A DNA stretch of 64,000 bases from Thalassospira sp. HJ (GTDB taxonomy: Bacteria; Pseudomonadota; Alphaproteobacteria; Rhodospirillales; Thalassospiraceae): assembly GCF_000948415.1 (NCBI RefSeq), contig NZ_JYII01000008.1, positions 1 through 64,000 on the forward strand, given 5' to 3'. The notes below the pieces were generated by a model that did no database searches, had not been told where the DNA came from, and saw only the letters and a list, made by a program, of their open reading frames with translations. Positions 26,426-36,116 of this stretch are shown here, piece by piece. Position 1 is the stretch's first letter. Every line of letters begins with the position of its first letter. A program made the position numbers and the translations under genes.

Positions 26426-28708
26426 CTATTTGCTGGTGGCGACAAAGACGCCATCCCAATCAGCCGGTGGTGGTGTGTCTTTAAACAGCGCAATGCGCTC
26501 AGCATAAAGATCATAAAGGCCATCAAGCGACGCGAATTCGTGCGATGCTTCCCGGCATTGTTCGGTCAAGCCAAGGGCATCTTCCCAGCGTTGGGCGCGA
26601 TAGGCCACAAGCATCGTTGCATGCAGATCAGCAAAGGTTTTGAACGGATCTGTCGCGGCCATCGCCTTATCGCCCAGCAGGGCAAAGATATGCACGGCCT
26701 CGCTTTTGCCTTTCACCGCAATCAGGTCGAGCTCAATGACCGCGAAGTCATCGCCAACCCGTTTGGCGACATCTTCGCCCAACACGACATCGACGCCATA
26801 GTTCTTTGACTGGCCTTCAAGGCGCGAGGCAAGATTGACTGCGTCGCCCAGTACAGAATAGTCAAAGCGCTGATCAGAGCCCATATTGCCGACAAGGCAA
26901 TCGCCGCAATTGATCCCGATACCGACATTAAGCGGCAGGAAGGTCTCATTGGCCTCGTCGGCTTCAAGTCTGCGGACATCGTTCAATTGTTTCAGGGCGC
27001 TTCGCATGGCAAGGGCGCTGTCGCATGCATGGTGGGCATGGTTTTCAACATCCAACGGCGCGTTCCAGAACGCCATGATGCAATCGCCCATATATTTGTC
27101 GATCGTGCCTTCGCGGTCGAGGATGCACTCGGTCAATGGTGTCAGAAGCCGGTTGATCAGTCGGGTCAGGCCTTGCGGATTGGATTTGAAGCCCTCCGAG
27201 ATCGCCGTAAATCCGCGAACATCGCAGAACATCAAGGTCAAGTCGCGGGTTTCGCCACCAAGCTTGAGGCGCTCGGGATGTTCGGCCAGTTGCGCGACAA
27301 GCGCGGGGGACAGATAGTTGGCAAAGGCTGCACGGACCTGACGGCGTTCGCCCTCTGTCCGCATGAACCCAAGGGAACTGGTCGCAAGATAGACAGCCGC
27401 CAACCCGACAATTGGGTAAAGCGGATCAATCAGGATAAGTTCGTGTGTATAGGCCCACCACGAAACACCAAGCGCACTGGCCGCGATTGCAAAACCGATA
27501 ACAGCCGGCCAGACCGCGCCAAGACGCGGAACGGTCAGAACAAAGAATATGCCAACGATCAGAAGAACGAGCATCTCGACCTCTGCCGCCCAATAGGGAC
27601 GGGTCAGGAAATGCTCCAAAAGCATCTGTTCAAGCATTTCGGCATGGATTTCGACCCCGGGGATAATCCGGTCAAGCGGGGTTGATCGCAAATCAAGCAA
27701 ACCGGCAGCACTGGTTCCCAGAAGAACCATCTTGTTTTGCAAAATGTGGCGGCCAACTGTGCCTTCAAGGACATCGGTTGCCGACAAGTAGCGATCATTC
27801 TGATGACCGGTAAAATGCACCCACATATTGCCTGCATGATCTGTCGGGATGGTCACGGCACCAACGCGAACCGATGCAATACCTTCCGAACTGGTCCAGC
27901 GCGTGCTGCCACTGGCACCTGACATGCGCACCAGCATGGTCTTGGGGGCGTTTTGCAAAACACGCAGCATTTCAAGGGTCAGCGTCGGGTAGACAGGTTT
28001 GCCAATGACGGGCTGCTCATGGTCGATCGCGGCCAGCAACGGAACACGGCGCACAACCCCGTCCTGACCTGGCGAAACATTCACCAACGCATTGCCGGTT
28101 GCGGCCGCCTCAATCACATCAAGGTTCTTGGCCGCACTTGGCAAGACCGGGACAAAATCCGAAAGCTTGCGGCCAGCTTCGCCAGCAGCACTGAAATTAC
28201 CCACCTGACGGGGCAGGGCTTCAAACGTACCGTTGCGCAGCTGGACGGCGGTGATCACATTACCGGTGCCTTCAATGAACCGGGCAAAAAGCTGGTCATG
28301 GTCCGGCAGCGCTTCGGCCATTTCCGCAATGCGCTCATTCTCCGGGCCTTGCGGCCAATCCTTGATCACGCGTGACGGTGATGTGCGATCCGGTTCGGCA
28401 AAAACCATATCAAAGCCGACAACGACCGCCCCGTTGGAGCGAAGGCGATATAGAAGTTCCGAAAGCTTCGTCCGTGGCCAGGGCCACTGGCCTTCTTCCT
28501 GCAAACTGCGCTCGTCGATATCGACAATCCGAACGCCAACGTCTTCAAATTCTCGCGGGGAAATCTGTTGATAAAGATCGAAAACCGTCAAACGCAACTG
28601 ATCGATCACCGGCACATTCTGCCAGCGCAAAACGATGCAGGTGAACAGAATGCCCAGTGGAACAATATATTGCAGCCCGGTCAGTATCCCGGATTTGCTA
28701 AGGCGCAT
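26426..28708 (-). CDS. CHASE2-domain adenylate/guanylate cyclase
   Basis: 760 residues. An N-terminal transmembrane helix (about 12-28) leads into a periplasmic CHASE2 sensor (about 30-345, including IVDIDERSLQEEGQWPWPR). Three transmembrane helices follow (about 365-440), then a class III cyclase domain. The two metal-binding Asp residues are in FCDVRGF and YMGDCIMAFW, and the catalytic Asn/Arg region YSVLGDAVNLASRLE is complete, so it should be active. It makes cAMP (or cGMP) in the cytoplasm in response to an envelope signal. It follows the FecR gene by 31 bp in an apparent three-gene operon. Confidence 0.92.
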   Translation of the reverse strand: MRLSKSGILTGLQYIVPLGILFTCIVLRWQNVPVIDQLRLTVFDLYQQISPREFEDVGVRIVDIDERSLQEEGQWPWPRTKLSELLYRLRSNGAVVVGFDMVFAEPDRTSPSRVIKDWPQGPENERIAEMAEALPDHDQLFARFIEGTGNVITAVQLRNGTFEALPRQVGNFSAAGEAGRKLSDFVPVLPSAAKNLDVIEAAATGNALVNVSPGQDGVVRRVPLLAAIDHEQPVIGKPVYPTLTLEMLRVLQNAPKTMLVRMSGASGSTRWTSSEGIASVRVGAVTIPTDHAGNMWVHFTGHQNDRYLSATDVLEGTVGRHILQNKMVLLGTSAAGLLDLRSTPLDRIIPGVEIHAEMLEQMLLEHFLTRPYWAAEVEMLVLLIVGIFFVLTVPRLGAVWPAVIGFAIAASALGVSWWAYTHELILIDPLYPIVGLAAVYLATSSLGFMRTEGERRQVRAAFANYLSPALVAQLAEHPERLKLGGETRDLTLMFCDVRGFTAISEGFKSNPQGLTRLINRLLTPLTECILDREGTIDKYMGDCIMAFWNAPLDVENHAHHACDSALAMRSALKQLNDVRRLEADEANETFLPLNVGIGINCGDCLVGNMGSDQRFDYSVLGDAVNLASRLEGQSKNYGVDVVLGEDVAKRVGDDFAVIELDLIAVKGKSEAVHIFALLGDKAMAATDPFKTFADLHATMLVAYRAQRWEDALGLTEQCREASHEFASLDGLYDLYAERIALFKDTPPPADWDGVFVATSK

Positions 28709-28739
28709 CAGATTTTATGTTTCCGTTTGATCGGTAGGC

Positions 28740-30176
28740 TTATTCAAGTGTAGCGCTGCCGTCTGTGCCTTCGGGAAATTCACCGGTCGAGACGTTGAAG
28801 TCTACATTATAGGCATCTTTAAATGTTGCTGTGGCCTTGCAACTCATATCTTGACAGTTGCTATCGTAAACAAAATCAGTGTGCGTGAACTCTACATTTC
28901 CTGTCGCACCCGAATAATACTCAAATTGCTCGGGGCTGCTCACGTCAACTAGATCAGCTGAGCCTATGAAGCCCTGATCGTCTACCTGAATGTTGTAAAA
29001 GTAGACGCTAATGCCGCGATTTCCGAAGTCGACAGTTGATTTGAAAGTGTAGTCAACATTAGTGCCGTCTATAGATTTTGTTATTGATGCTGACCCCTCT
29101 GCGATTTGTCTGAGGCCATCGTAGGTAAACCCGACGGATGATGTGTTTTGTGTATTATTGTTCAGGATCGAAGTGGTTTCAGCGACGTTTGAGGCACTAT
29201 TAACAGATCCCATTTGCGCCATTGCGACGTTGATCGCTTGCGCACTGGTCGATCCGGTCTGGTTTTGGGCCTGTCCGGTTTGCTGTTGGGTTACAACTGG
29301 TTGCTGTCCACCAGAAGAGGTAGAAGACGAACCATTACCACTTCCTGAACCGTCACCGTTACTGCCTCCACCTGAAGCGGTACGGACGACATTCGTCGAG
29401 AAGTCAAAGGTCGCTGCATCGGTTGGAAAACGGGTAGGCGGCGTTACGTTGTTGTTCGATACAAACACACCAAAGTTCTCGCCGGTTACGCTTTGGGATC
29501 CGCCATTCTGGTTAAAGGCGGCAAAAGCCCCTGGGCGCGAGGTTGTATCATTACGTGACAGGCCAGGGCCCTGGTTCACTGCCATGAAGACCTGTTGATT
29601 GGCCGCATCGAGGCTTGATGTGTCAAAGCTTCCCGGCACGATCTGGTTTGCCTGCTCTGCCGTCATCGAACGGATCAGGCCGATAGTCCCGCGAATACCG
29701 ATTGAGCCAACCGGCAGGTTTACATCCATGCTTGATGGATTGTTCAGTGGAATTTTGCCCGTGACAAAGCGCATAACGCCCTTGGCCATGTCGGCAACAA
29801 TCCGTCCGTCGCCCGTTGCCGGGTCATAGACGAACTCATCAATCGCGATGTCGCTGTTCGGACCGATGGTAAAGACGGTTTCATCAAGCAACAGAACCTG
29901 CATGCCTGCACCCGCGGATGTCGTGATGCGATCACCAAGATAAACCGGCATGCCGCTTTCAACCAGAATACCGACTTCGCCGGTAACTTTTGCCAGCGTG
30001 ATTTCTCCTGTCACAGCGGCAGATACACCAGCCATCTCAGCCTGGACCTCTGCCTGTGCCGGTTGCGTTGTGACAAGCGACGTGGCACCTAGGAACGGCG
30101 CGCACAGCAAGGCTGTTGTCGCAAGTCGTCGGATCGATTTCTTGCAGGTCAGGGGCGAAGTCTTGGCCTTGTACAT
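28740..30176 (-). CDS. Exported FecR-domain protein
   Basis: 478 residues from the ATG at 30176, which has GGGAG 8 nt upstream; a GTG at 30179 overlaps the preceding stop. It has a signal peptide (about 1-43, ending PAQA-EVQ). The FecR domain (about 55-175) has LGDRITTSAGAGMQVLLLDETVFTIG split over two strands and ends with LPVGSIGIRGT. A Gly/Ser/Gln/Asn-rich linker (about 265-310) leads to a C-terminal region I do not recognise, with two Cys in DSNCQDMSCKA. It has no anti-sigma N-domain and no sigma factor nearby. The 3' third is visibly more AT-rich than the 5' part. A periplasmic adaptor between the barrel protein and the cyclase is an inference from order. Confidence 0.85.
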   Translation of the reverse strand: MYKAKTSPLTCKKSIRRLATTALLCAPFLGATSLVTTQPAQAEVQAEMAGVSAAVTGEITLAKVTGEVGILVESGMPVYLGDRITTSAGAGMQVLLLDETVFTIGPNSDIAIDEFVYDPATGDGRIVADMAKGVMRFVTGKIPLNNPSSMDVNLPVGSIGIRGTIGLIRSMTAEQANQIVPGSFDTSSLDAANQQVFMAVNQGPGLSRNDTTSRPGAFAAFNQNGGSQSVTGENFGVFVSNNNVTPPTRFPTDAATFDFSTNVVRTASGGGSNGDGSGSGNGSSSTSSGGQQPVVTQQQTGQAQNQTGSTSAQAINVAMAQMGSVNSASNVAETTSILNNNTQNTSSVGFTYDGLRQIAEGSASITKSIDGTNVDYTFKSTVDFGNRGISVYFYNIQVDDQGFIGSADLVDVSSPEQFEYYSGATGNVEFTHTDFVYDSNCQDMSCKATATFKDAYNVDFNVSTGEFPEGTDGSATLE

Positions 30177-30178
30177 CA

Positions 30179-31651
30179 CTAGAACTCCCAGCGGCGTGTC
30201 AGAAATACCTGCGCACGTGCGTTATGGTATTCGTAGTTGGGAATGTTTGATTTTGTGTTCAGATACTCGCCCGTGATCGACCAGTTGATCGGTGCCAGAA
30301 AGTCAAATATCTGATTTGCCGTTGCGCTATCCCCAAACAATTCGGTCGGCAATATCGTTGACAGTGGCGCACCATAGGTCAGGCGTGTTCTTGTACTTCG
30401 GTCCGTTCGATGTTGCGGCGAATTGCCGGTCGTCAAAAAATCCGGATCACGGTACTGGTCCATGCCGTAGCGGATGCTGCCGCTGATGTAACTTCCCCCA
30501 CCAAACAGATAAGCATGGATCAGCTCGCCGCTCAAGCTATTGTAACTGTAATAGTTTCTGGCAGCATCCTTCATCCCGGCAGACAGGTTCACCGTCGTGC
30601 GGTTGTTTGGTGACCAGCTATAGTTTCCGCCAACGCGTGCGCCATACCTTTGGCCGGAATGCAGGCGAAGGGCGCTCGATTCAGAGGTGTTCTGATAATG
30701 CTCGTCGGAATAGCTGACTGCACCATTGAGGTTGAAGAACGGACGAACGTTCCAGTCCAGACGGAGGCGCCCAGTTCTGGCCGTCAGATACTTTTCACGC
30801 GAAAGCGACTGTGCAGTCTGGCTGAGTGTCGGGGTCAGCATCCAGTAGCCGCCACGAATACGTGTGCCGATTTCAGCAGAAAATGACCCAAGGTCCAGCG
30901 CATCCAACTGAACCTGATCACTGCCATAGCCAGTCACACTGGCAAAAATCTCGTGGCCTTCCTGATAACCCAGGTCATAGCTGACGTCATAGCGAAGCGC
31001 ACCGATATAGGCGATATCGTTGTTCGGCTTGTCAGCGCTTGAGGTAATGGCGGTGGGCGTGCCCGTCAGGAGCTGTATCTTGTCGTTCGGGGCCGAATTT
31101 CGGTTGCTGTCGATCTGACTACCCAGTGTCAGGGTTACGCTTTGCGACAGGCGCTTGCGGCGGCGTTCGATCGCGCTGACATATTGCTGGATGTTGGCTT
31201 CGACCTCGGGCGAGATGTCCATTTGCAACAGACGATCAAACTGGGTGCGGGCCTCGTCCAGGCTATCAAGGCGATAAAGCACAATCGCGTAATACAGCCG
31301 TACCGGCGCAAGATCGGGATCAAGCACAAGAATACGTTCAAGCGTTGCCGACGCACCCCGGACTTCCCCGCGCGCCAATTGGGCCTTGGCCCAGCGGAAG
31401 TTCAGAACAATGTCGTCAGGGTTGGCGAGAATATCGGCATAGGTGATGTCACCGCCATCATCTGTCCGCAGCAGGAAATTCGCCCGCGCGGTTACATCGG
31501 TCAGCCGTTCGAAATCTTCGGAGAACTGGCGTGCCTCATCTGTTCGCACATCAATACTTTGCTGTGCGCGGGCTTCGGCCATTCCGATTGCAAGCACCGT
31601 TACACCCGTCATCATCGACGCGGTCACGTACTGCCATATGCCTGTCTTCAA
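30179..31651 (-). CDS. Outer-membrane TPR/beta-barrel protein (DUF560/SLAM-like)
   Basis: 490 residues from TTG 31651 with AGGAAAG just upstream. A signal peptide ends near ARA-QQSIDV (about residue 30). A TPR-like helical part (about 70-165: AKAQLARGEVRGASATLERILVLDP, cut here by repeat boundaries) precedes a long stretch of alternating amphipathic strands that ends in RRWEF. The aromatic C-terminal residue is the usual beta-barrel assembly signal. The layout matches surface lipoprotein assembly modifiers and related DUF560 proteins. It leads a three-gene operon with the FecR and CHASE2-cyclase genes. No lipoprotein cargo gene is adjacent, so a SLAM role is uncertain. Confidence 0.75.
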   Translation of the reverse strand: MKTGIWQYVTASMMTGVTVLAIGMAEARAQQSIDVRTDEARQFSEDFERLTDVTARANFLLRTDDGGDITYADILANPDDIVLNFRWAKAQLARGEVRGASATLERILVLDPDLAPVRLYYAIVLYRLDSLDEARTQFDRLLQMDISPEVEANIQQYVSAIERRRKRLSQSVTLTLGSQIDSNRNSAPNDKIQLLTGTPTAITSSADKPNNDIAYIGALRYDVSYDLGYQEGHEIFASVTGYGSDQVQLDALDLGSFSAEIGTRIRGGYWMLTPTLSQTAQSLSREKYLTARTGRLRLDWNVRPFFNLNGAVSYSDEHYQNTSESSALRLHSGQRYGARVGGNYSWSPNNRTTVNLSAGMKDAARNYYSYNSLSGELIHAYLFGGGSYISGSIRYGMDQYRDPDFLTTGNSPQHRTDRSTRTRLTYGAPLSTILPTELFGDSATANQIFDFLAPINWSITGEYLNTKSNIPNYEYHNARAQVFLTRRWEF

Positions 31652-31906
31652 ACTGCTTTCCTACCATTGGCAGGCCATCGCAGTCGCGCTGTCCAAGGAA
31701 TGTCACGGGCAAAGATTGGTGACGAAACCCGATTGGCGACCATAACCTGTTTGGAACCTGTCAAATCAGATTATGGTCTTTGAAAACCGAGGGATAGCCA
31801 TTCGGCAGGTTGGTGTGGTTGCCTGCTGAGGGATAGGTTTTTCATTCTTGTGGATAATAAAATTACCGGAAGGTAGTATAGTATTTATCCATAGGTCCAT
31901 CCTCGG
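31652..31906. promoter_or_regulatory. 255-bp gap holding the promoter of the barrel-FecR-cyclase operon
   Basis: No gene is seen. The part next to tldD is AT-rich and contains TGGATAA (31851-31857) facing TTATCCA (31885-31891), which could be an operator or part of the tldD 3' end. The start of the barrel gene uses TTG. Confidence 0.4.
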
Positions 31907-33340
31907 TTATACGGCGGTGCCGCCGACCGTCAGACCATCGATGCGAAGCGTCGGCTGTCCGACGCCAACCGGCACACCTTGCCCGTCCTTGCCGCAGGTC
32001 CCGATGCCGTTATCAAGTTCCATGTCATTGCCGATCATGGAAACCTTGGTCAGGCTGTCCGGGCCATTACCAATCAGGGTGGCACCCTTGACCGGTGCGC
32101 CAAGCTTGCCGTCTTCAATCAGGTAGGCTTCAGAGGCCGAGAACACGAACTTGCCTGACGTGATATCAACCTGACCACCGCCAAAGTTGACGGCGTAAAT
32201 ACCCTTTTTGACGGATGCCAGAACTTCTTCCGGCTCCTTGTCGCCGCCCAGCATATAGGTGTTGGTCATGCGCGGCATTGGGGCATGGGCATAAGATTGG
32301 CGGCGCCCGTTACCGGTGGATTTAACCCCGGTCAGGCGTGCGTTCAAGCGGTCCTGCATAAAGCCCTTGAGGATACCGTCCTCGATCAGGACAGTTTGCT
32401 GGGTCGGCGTGCCTTCATCATCAATCGAAAGCGATCCGCGGCGGTCATGAATGGTGCCGTCATCGACAACCGTTACACCTGGCGATGCAATCCGCTGGCC
32501 CAGAAGTCCGGCAAAGGCAGAGGTGCCCTTGCGGTTAAAATCGCCTTCAAGACCGTGACCAATAGCTTCGTGCAAAAGAATGCCGGGCCAGCCCGGACCA
32601 AGCACCACGGTCATTTCACCGGCGGGGGCTGCCACCGAATCAAGGTTTACAACCGCCTGACGCAGTGATTCATCAACCGCCTTCTTCCAGGTCTTTTCAT
32701 CAAAGAAACCGTCATAACCGATGCGGCCACCTTCGCCATGTGAACCGGTTTCCATGCGGTCGCCCTGTTTAACAACGACCGAAACATTGAACCGCACAAG
32801 CGGGCGAATATCGCCAATTCGCTGTCCGCCGGAACGCCAGATCTGCACCGCCTGCCAGTTGCCGGAAATCGATGCCGATACCTGCACAACACGCGGATCG
32901 CGCGAGCGGGCATAGGCATCAATCTGTGCCAGCAGATCGACCTTGGCTTCAAAGGTTGCCTCACCTAACGGGTTCACGTCGGAATAAAGCGAAATGTTTG
33001 TGCCGATCGATCCGAGATCGACCTTGCCAGAACGGCCCGATCCGACTGCCTTGACGGTTTCTGCCGCGCGCGCAACTGCGTCATTGGAAAGCTCGTTTGA
33101 ATGGGAGAAGGCGGTGGCTTCATCGGCAACAGCACGCAGGCCAAAGCCCTGTGCGGTGTCAAAGTTCGCACTGCGCAGACGGCCATCATCCCAGACAAGG
33201 CTTTCCGATTGGCGGTATTCAAGGAACAGTTCCCCGTCTTCAGCCGCGCCAAGCGCATCATTGACCTGTGATTCAAGCCGGTCGCGATCAAGATCACCCT
33301 TGGCGAAAAACAGATTGTCGGTGGTGCGAAGATCGGTCAT
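31907..33340 (-). CDS. tldD: TldD-family metalloprotease
   Basis: 477 residues, normal for TldD. The HExxxH zinc motif is present (HEAIGHGLEGD, about residue 257), as is the C-terminal GTCGKDGQGVPV block. With TldE/PmbA, TldD forms a zinc protease that degrades unfolded peptides, matures some peptide antibiotics and affects CcdA antitoxin. No pmbA gene is in the window. A perfect AAGGAGG ribosome site precedes the ATG. Confidence 0.95.
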   Translation of the reverse strand: MTDLRTTDNLFFAKGDLDRDRLESQVNDALGAAEDGELFLEYRQSESLVWDDGRLRSANFDTAQGFGLRAVADEATAFSHSNELSNDAVARAAETVKAVGSGRSGKVDLGSIGTNISLYSDVNPLGEATFEAKVDLLAQIDAYARSRDPRVVQVSASISGNWQAVQIWRSGGQRIGDIRPLVRFNVSVVVKQGDRMETGSHGEGGRIGYDGFFDEKTWKKAVDESLRQAVVNLDSVAAPAGEMTVVLGPGWPGILLHEAIGHGLEGDFNRKGTSAFAGLLGQRIASPGVTVVDDGTIHDRRGSLSIDDEGTPTQQTVLIEDGILKGFMQDRLNARLTGVKSTGNGRRQSYAHAPMPRMTNTYMLGGDKEPEEVLASVKKGIYAVNFGGGQVDITSGKFVFSASEAYLIEDGKLGAPVKGATLIGNGPDSLTKVSMIGNDMELDNGIGTCGKDGQGVPVGVGQPTLRIDGLTVGGTAV

Positions 33341-33549
33341 GGAACCTCCTTGGGGCCGGGATTATTCGGCCAGAGAAAATGTCTTTCCCTGCATGATATC
33401 TCGGTTGAGGCAGTATTATCCCTTACTCAATTTAGGGTTTTTGGTGCCTTCAACTTTCGACTATACAGGTACTTGTTCGGGCAAAGGACAAAGCCATGGC
33501 CCGAGTGGTTTATATAGACTGCAATAACCAATTATGAAAGCCCGTGGCA

Positions 33550-34818
33550 ATGTTTGTCGAACATCCCCAGCGCGTCGCCCTTCATAATGAAATTCACGCC
33601 CGACCCTTTGGCGGCGTGACCAGTCCTGCGCGCTGTTCCTGCCTTGCCTTCCAGACGGGCGAAGACCTTGATCAGGCCGTGCGCGACCATTTCACCACAT
33701 TTTGCAATCGCTATAGCCTGACACCACCCGCGCCGGATCAAAAATATTTCGAGGCCGCCTGTGACGGCTTTTCGGTGATCTGGGAACGCCATGCAGAATT
33801 CACGGTCTATGTTTTTAAACGCACCGAGCCGTTCAACAATCCGTTCGAAGACCCGGTGATCAATCTTGTGCCGCTTGACTGGCTTGATGAAACCCCAGGT
33901 CAATTGATTGTCGGGCTGCATATCGTTGTCGAGAAAACAGATCGCAGTGATGACGAACTATCGCGGTTGTTTAATCACAACGGCCTGACAGGCAGCCGGA
34001 TCCTCGGCGGGACTGCGCAGGTCTGGACGGATTTTCGTCTGCATGGCGACGGGTTTGGGCGCATTCTGGTCAAGGACTGCGGTCTTGAGTATCTTCAGGC
34101 CGGGCGTCTGGTGCAGCGTCTCAAGGAAATTGAAGTCTATCGCATGATGGCGTTGCTGGCCTTTCCATTGGCCCATAGCGCAACGCCAAAGGTGTCTGAA
34201 ATCGATACACGCCTGTCGGAAATCACCGCAGAAATGGCCAGCAAGACGCAAACCAATGATGAAGAAACACTGGCAAAACTGACCGATCTGGCGGCCCAGA
34301 CCGAGGAAATGGCCGCATCGCTGAATTATCGGTTCAGTGCAGCACGCGCCTATTACCGCATCGTGCAGGCGCGCCTGAACGAGCTTCGTGAAGAACGGAT
34401 CGAGGGTATGCAGACCATTGCCGAGTTTCTCGAACGCCGATTGGCACCAGCCATGCGCACCTGCCAGAATATTGGTGACCGGTTGGAGGTTCTTTCGAAA
34501 CGTGTCGCGCGCGCCAACAACCTGCTGCGGACCCGTGTAGATATCCTGCTTGAGGCGCAAAACCGCGACCTTCTGGCCAGTATGGATCGTCGTGTGAAGC
34601 TTCAACTGCGTCTGCAGCAAACCGTTGAAGGGCTGTCGGTCGCTGCCATCACCTATTACGCGGTCGGGCTTCTGGGCTATCTGTTCAAGGCGATCAAGGA
34701 TACCGGCGTTCCGATCAATGACCGGGTCGCAACGGGTGTTGCCGTGCCGCTTGTGCTGGGTGCGATCTGGTTTTCCATGCACCGCATCCGCAAGGCCCTG
34801 CACAAGGCGGACGACTAG
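33550..34818 (+). CDS. DUF3422 family membrane protein
   Basis: About 422 residues from the ATG at 33550 (GTG at 33544 is an alternative). The start HPQRVALHNEIHARPF is the family hallmark. It has a soluble N-terminal domain, a long helical middle with coiled-coil character (about 215-340), and two transmembrane helices near the C-terminus (about 365-410). The function of DUF3422 is unknown. Its stop codon is interleaved with that of ctaA on the other strand at a shared CTAG. Confidence 0.85.
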   Translation: MFVEHPQRVALHNEIHARPFGGVTSPARCSCLAFQTGEDLDQAVRDHFTTFCNRYSLTPPAPDQKYFEAACDGFSVIWERHAEFTVYVFKRTEPFNNPFEDPVINLVPLDWLDETPGQLIVGLHIVVEKTDRSDDELSRLFNHNGLTGSRILGGTAQVWTDFRLHGDGFGRILVKDCGLEYLQAGRLVQRLKEIEVYRMMALLAFPLAHSATPKVSEIDTRLSEITAEMASKTQTNDEETLAKLTDLAAQTEEMAASLNYRFSAARAYYRIVQARLNELREERIEGMQTIAEFLERRLAPAMRTCQNIGDRLEVLSKRVARANNLLRTRVDILLEAQNRDLLASMDRRVKLQLRLQQTVEGLSVAAITYYAVGLLGYLFKAIKDTGVPINDRVATGVAVPLVLGAIWFSMHRIRKALHKADD

Positions 34819-35864
34819 CTTCGAAGCCGATAGGCCGCATAAGTTGCGGTGCCGACCAGAACAACGGCACCGGCCTGATGCGCGACACCAAGTGGTAGCC
34901 AGACAACGCTCAGAAGCGTTGAAATGCCAAGGGTAACCTGAAGGCAGGCTGCCGCAAGGACGAGGTGGGTGGCAAAGCGCTGATCAGGGCCAAGGTCCCA
35001 TTTTCCGGCCCGCCACCAGAAAATCAGCACCATGACGAACGTCAGTTTCGCGAGCCAGCGGTGATCCCACTGCACGGTCATATGGTCTTCAAATGGCGCC
35101 AGCCAGGCCGGATCAAAGACATAAAGCCCATCCGGGATCAATTGCCCGTCCATTAGCGGGAAGGTGTTGTAAACATGCCCGGCATTGAGACCGGCAACAA
35201 AACCACCCGACAGGGCCGTGAATACGATCAGGCCAAGCAACTGCCAGGCACGGGTTGACGAGTTGGTCGTCGTGGTCCGCGGGCTAAGTTGTTGCAGGCC
35301 GACCCACAGAAGGGCAATGAAAATCACCAGTGCCAGTCCGAAATGGGCGGTCAGGCGATACTGGCTGACATCGGGGCGATCGACCAGACCGCTCATCACC
35401 ATGTACCAACCCATAAGGCCCTGCAGACCCCCAAGGATGAACAGCCCCCAAAGCTTCCATTTGGTGGCACGATCAATCGATTTCTTGGCCAGGAACCAGA
35501 CGAAGGGCACGAAGAACACGACCCCGATCAGGCGGCCCCAAAGGCGGTGGATGAATTCCAGCCAGAAGATCGATTTGAAATCCTCGACCGACATCCAGGC
35601 ATTGATTTTCTGAAACTCGGGATACTGGCTGTATTTGATGTAAAGCGCCTGCCAGTCCGCTTCATTCATCGGCGGGATGATGCCGGTGAAGGGCCGCCAT
35701 TCGACAATCGAAAGCCCGGACTCGGTCAGGCGCGTCAGGCCCCCGATCACCACCATGATGAACACCATCGCTGCACAGGAAAACAGCCAGATGGCGACAT
35801 TTCTGTTGGCTTGTGGTTGCGCAAGGCTGACTTCGGACAGGGCGGGGGAGGCACTGCTGGACAT
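34815..35864 (-). CDS. ctaA: Haem A synthase (COX15/CtaA)
   Basis: 349 residues with eight hydrophobic helices. The EFIHR motif (haem ligand His and proposed catalytic Glu) and further conserved His residues in RLTAHFGLAL, LNAGHVYNTFP, QWDHRWLA and GVAHQAGAV are all present. It converts haem O to haem A for aa3-type cytochrome oxidase in the inner membrane. Length and motifs match alphaproteobacterial CtaA type 2. No cta or cox cluster is adjacent. Confidence 0.95.
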   Translation of the reverse strand: MSSSASPALSEVSLAQPQANRNVAIWLFSCAAMVFIMVVIGGLTRLTESGLSIVEWRPFTGIIPPMNEADWQALYIKYSQYPEFQKINAWMSVEDFKSIFWLEFIHRLWGRLIGVVFFVPFVWFLAKKSIDRATKWKLWGLFILGGLQGLMGWYMVMSGLVDRPDVSQYRLTAHFGLALVIFIALLWVGLQQLSPRTTTTNSSTRAWQLLGLIVFTALSGGFVAGLNAGHVYNTFPLMDGQLIPDGLYVFDPAWLAPFEDHMTVQWDHRWLAKLTFVMVLIFWWRAGKWDLGPDQRFATHLVLAAACLQVTLGISTLLSVVWLPLGVAHQAGAVVLVGTATYAAYRLRS

Positions 35865-36116
35865 CTGGACGCTCTCTTGACGGTATCTTCTGGCGGACGT
35901 GTTTTGAAATTTGGCCCAATATAGGGCGATTTTGCAAAAATTGCAGGAAAAGCTTTACGGAAAAGTCCGGGCGTCTGGATCAGTCCTAGTGTTGCTATTA
36001 ATTACTTTTTATTAGTGTTGTTTGTATATAAAACACATAAAAAATGTATTGAATAAATTCATATCCACACTCATAGTGATGGGTAATAGAGAGAAACCCG
36101 CACTAGAGGATCGACG

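Noticed and set aside
30179..31651. Barrel protein considered as a TonB-dependent receptor because of the adjacent FecR gene
   Set aside because: It is too short, has no plug domain or TonB box, and its N-terminus is TPR-like; no FecI-type sigma factor is present.
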